Positions 15,401-16,731 of a DNA stretch of 16,731 nucleotides are shown here, piece by piece. Numbering within the stretch: the first letter of the stretch is position 1; every line of letters starts with the position of its first letter. The notes under the pieces are model-generated. The model made no database searches. It had not been told where the DNA came from and saw nothing but the letters and a program-made list of their open reading frames with translations. The translations under genes were made by a program, and so were the position numbers. This DNA comes from JBFFXF01 sp041569895 (lineage in GTDB: Bacteria; Planctomycetota; UBA8108; JACQVS01): assembly GCA_041569895.1 (NCBI GenBank), contig JBFFXF010000160.1:1-16731 (forward strand). Reading direction: 5' to 3'.

Positions 15401-15821
15401 CGTCGCCTTCGCGCCCGATGGCGACCGCCTCGTCACCGGCGATCGGGCCGGAACGATCATCCTCTGGGACGCGCGGACGCTCGACCAGATCGTCGAGCTC
15501 GACGCCGGCGGCGGAAACGTCGCGACCGCCCGCTTCTCACACGATGGCGAGAGCCTGCTCACGGCGGGGGATTACTCCATGCGAATCTGGAACACGACCT
15601 CGGCGCGCGACCGAGCCGGAGCCCGGCACGGCGCCCTGGCGCTCGCGCTCGAGGCGGAGCCGATCGTCGACTCGTTGTTCGAGAAGCTCGGTGACGCGTT
15701 GCGTGTCGCCGAGCGACTCGCGGGCGATACCTCGCTGGACGCGCCGTCGCGCAGGGCGGCTCTCAGGGTCACACTCCGCCGCGCCGTCGAGCATCGTCGC
15801 CGGGGCGGCGAGTCTCCGTGA
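12417..15821 (+). CDS. Membrane Ser/Thr protein kinase with 14 WD40 repeats
   Basis: The 1134-residue product starts at an ATG with GAGGAG 9 bases upstream, just after the sigma gene stop. Residues 1-75 are the helical 'ELFEAARRLPARDRAAFLEK' region typical of these kinases. The kinase domain (93-365) keeps every key element: glycine loop GEGAMGRVYEA (101-111), VALK with Lys123, HRDLKPGNIL with Asp219, DFG at 237-239, SPE at 268-270. One membrane helix follows (391-413). I count 14 WD40 units from about 475 to 1065 (endings such as VRLWD, VRIWD, VRVWD), enough for two seven-bladed propellers. With one helix, the kinase would face the cytosol and the propellers the periplasm, suggesting a sensor that signals to the sigma factor; that link is inference. 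A helical tail rich in Arg closes the protein. Confidence 0.93.
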   Translation: MNPERHLRISELFEAARRLPARDRAAFLEKSCDGDAELRAEVESLLAHHDAGPDEDPVEVGAGLAVIGALEGHAEDAADRSGLRETVPERFGRYRLLRKIGEGAMGRVYEAEQDHPHRRVALKVIRPGAASSEAERRFRVEAEVLGWLQHPGIAQIFEAGTAETDLGLQPFFAMEFVEGEDLAEHARSGELGVRERLELVAAVCDAVEYAHQKGVIHRDLKPGNILVDASGQPKVLDFGVARAIDADLQTTTLQTSAGQLVGTLAYMSPEQAAGDPRELDTRSDVYALGVICFELCSGRLPHALAGLSVAQAVRVIQEEDTTRLSSIDLAFHGDVDTIVSTALEKDKNRRYPSAAAMAADIRRFLADEPIQARPTSTLYRLRKFARRNRALVGGIAATFVALVAGTVLATWFAIREAEQNAEATRQTYRAGMMVAANAVETGRVDRAAVQLEASPESLRGWEWRHLKSRLDGSLVTLREDSQITGVGFSASGDRVVVASRTLRVRDVDTGDVLHAFPPDEGDFYTTGNYVAGGRWIAAGTARGSVRIWDAETFGEVVVLTDESAKIKRLVVADDGSHAVAVDSRSTLRWWALPEGRLLGTREGGDVALGPDHRTLAVVHESTPVWGPGTIQLLDMPTATNTGIVLGGHSLRITRVVYSPDGSRIASSSQDESVRLWDSSTGREIDRMSEHSGFVHAVAFSPDGQLVASSAEDFTVRIWDVASRAVTTLVGHTSPVYEIAFSADGGRLVSGARDGTVRVWDAGGPFDVPSGDSAPGVACFSPDDSLVAWPTVDPMTLRVWDRDTGRALATARGPEGIPQFYSIIFDGTGDRIIAAASHIVVWDARTLDELLVISGTGRRYQTVAISPDGRWLVAGDGAAELTLFDATTGEHSARRRHGGIEVFNVAFSPDGTRVASFDRFRTVRLWDSDDLRPIWQTAKEPDRQRLYPYRLYQALDFHPDGDVIASLSAENTVRLRDVASGEHVGEVGGHSGILTAVAFAPDGDRLVTGDRAGTIILWDARTLDQIVELDAGGGNVATARFSHDGESLLTAGDYSMRIWNTTSARDRAGARHGALALALEAEPIVDSLFEKLGDALRVAERLAGDTSLDAPSRRAALRVTLRRAVEHRRRGGESP

Positions 15822-15880
15822 CGGTCGGCGATCCGGATAGAACGGCCATCACCACATGTCGCATCTCGAGCCCCCTGCCG

Positions 15881-15886
15881 TACAAT
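15881..15886 (+). promoter_or_regulatory. Possible -10 box for a leaderless lipoprotein mRNA
   Basis: TACAAT (5 of 6 to consensus) ends 7 bases before the ATG at 15894, and that ATG has no ribosome binding site. I find no good -35 box at 15-19 bases upstream, so this is a weak call. Co-transcription with the kinase, which ends 72 bases upstream, is the alternative. Confidence 0.35.
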
Positions 15887-15893
15887 CGCGAGC

Positions 15894-16731
15894 ATGAATC
15901 GCCTCATCCGCATCGCGCTGCCGTCCTTCCTGGCGGCGACTCTGTTTCTCCTCTCCGGCTGCAAGGGAGTGCGCTACGGGATCTCGTCGGCGCTGCGCTC
16001 GGGGACCGACTATGAAGCGCTGGAGAGCGCTCGAACCGAGGCCGCTCGTGCGGGCTCCTCGCCGGTCCCGGCCGGCGCGGATGCTCCCGCGGCCTACTGG
16101 ACGCAGTACCGCGGTCCGTACGGCACCGGCGTCTACGACGAGCAGCCGCTGGCGCTGGACTGGCCTGACGGGGGTCCGCCGGAGCTCTGGCGCGTCGCTG
16201 TCGGTCCCGCGTACTCGTCGGCCGTGGTCGCCTCCGGTCTCGTCGTGACCATGGAGCAGCGGCGCGAGCGCGAGGCGGTCATCGCCCTGTCGCTCGAGAC
16301 CGGCGCGCTGGTCTGGGAGGACAGCTGGCCGGCGCGCTTCCACGAGGCGATGAGCAAGGAGGGGCCGAGGGCGACACCCGCCGTGCAGGGGGACGCCGTC
16401 GTCAGCCTCGGAGCGACGGGCGAGCTGCGCTGCCTCGATCTGCGCACCGGGGAGCTGCGGTGGCGACACGACCTGCTCGACGGCGGCGCGCGCGGCAACC
16501 TCCACTTCGGAGTGAGCGCGTCGCCGCGGATTCGCGGGGACATGGTGATCGCGCAGGGCGTCGACTCGGTCGCGGCGTTCGACCTGCAGGGCGGCGAGCC
16601 TCGCTGGCGCACCCTCTCCGAGGTGATGGCCTACGCGACGCCGCAGCTCGGCGAGCTCCACGGCGCGCCGGTGGCGGTGGTGACGACGGCCGAGCGCATC
16701 GTCGGGCTCGACATCGACTCCGGCGGCGAGC
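15894..16731 (+). CDS. PQQ-like beta-propeller lipoprotein, cut by the window end
   Basis: The frame is open from the ATG to the window edge (279 codons and one base). The product begins with a lipoprotein signal ending LLSG before Cys23, followed by a short linker. At 69-79 it has WTQYRGPYGTG, the 'W.Q.RGP...G' opening of PQQ-like (BamB/alcohol dehydrogenase type) propellers, and then blades with A(I/L)(S/D)L.TG.L.W signatures: VIALSLETGALVW (129-141), LRCLDLRTGELRW (178-190), VAAFDLQGGEPRW (226-238) and IVGLDIDSGG (269-278). Proteins of this type are envelope lipoproteins in planctomycetes; some relate to BamB of outer-membrane assembly, but many have no known role. A function tied to the sigma factor and kinase upstream is possible but unproven. 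Confidence 0.85.
   Translation, partial: MNRLIRIALPSFLAATLFLLSGCKGVRYGISSALRSGTDYEALESARTEAARAGSSPVPAGADAPAAYWTQYRGPYGTGVYDEQPLALDWPDGGPPELWRVAVGPAYSSAVVASGLVVTMEQRREREAVIALSLETGALVWEDSWPARFHEAMSKEGPRATPAVQGDAVVSLGATGELRCLDLRTGELRWRHDLLDGGARGNLHFGVSASPRIRGDMVIAQGVDSVAAFDLQGGEPRWRTLSEVMAYATPQLGELHGAPVAVVTTAERIVGLDIDSGGE

Overview
The window is GC-rich DNA from a bacterium that I would place in or near the Planctomycetota. The evidence is an ECF sigma factor (Planctomycetes/Acidobacteria type, TIGR02999-like) followed by a membrane Ser/Thr kinase with WD40 repeats, three exported proteins with paired dockerin-like EF-hand segments of the 'GDAN..G.VD.SDA...L.FLFLGG' type, and a 'QYRGPYGTGV' PQQ-propeller lipoprotein. 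Acidobacteriota or another GC-rich lineage is possible. No rRNA, tRNA, CRISPR, insertion sequence or phage gene is visible.

Layout. 1-246: C-terminal end of an unknown gene (+). 1658-276: a minus-strand run of a BrnT-type toxin, an Xre-type antitoxin and a class I SAM methyltransferase, driven by a near-consensus sigma-70 promoter that would give a leaderless toxin mRNA. 5926-1973: a 1317-residue exported protein (-) with an N-terminal dockerin-like pair, a ferrochelatase/CbiK-like two-lobe domain, two tandem 134-residue repeats of unknown fold and an FG-GAP/VCBS calcium propeller; a strong hairpin lies just past its stop. 6253-8588: two related lipoprotein genes (+) sharing an 'EG.(D/E)DG...IP..W' motif; the second carries six predicted membrane helices and may be translationally coupled to a 15-codon minigene. 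8618-8650: hairpin between convergent genes. 11602-8712: two exported proteins (-) with C-terminal dockerin-like pairs, one a probable seven-bladed propeller. 11834-15821: sigma factor and kinase/WD40 protein (+), 13 nt apart. 15894-end: start of a PQQ-propeller lipoprotein (+), probably also leaderless.

How the parts may fit. Most of the window encodes envelope or exported proteins: calcium-binding surface proteins, lipoproteins, and a one-component-like sensor (kinase inside, 14 WD40 blades outside) paired with a sigma factor transcribed divergently from two of the dockerin-bearing proteins. That the sigma factor controls those exported genes is inference from position. The most unusual item is the exported chelatase-like protein: its fold assignment rests on motifs read by eye, and its substrate, if any, is unknown.
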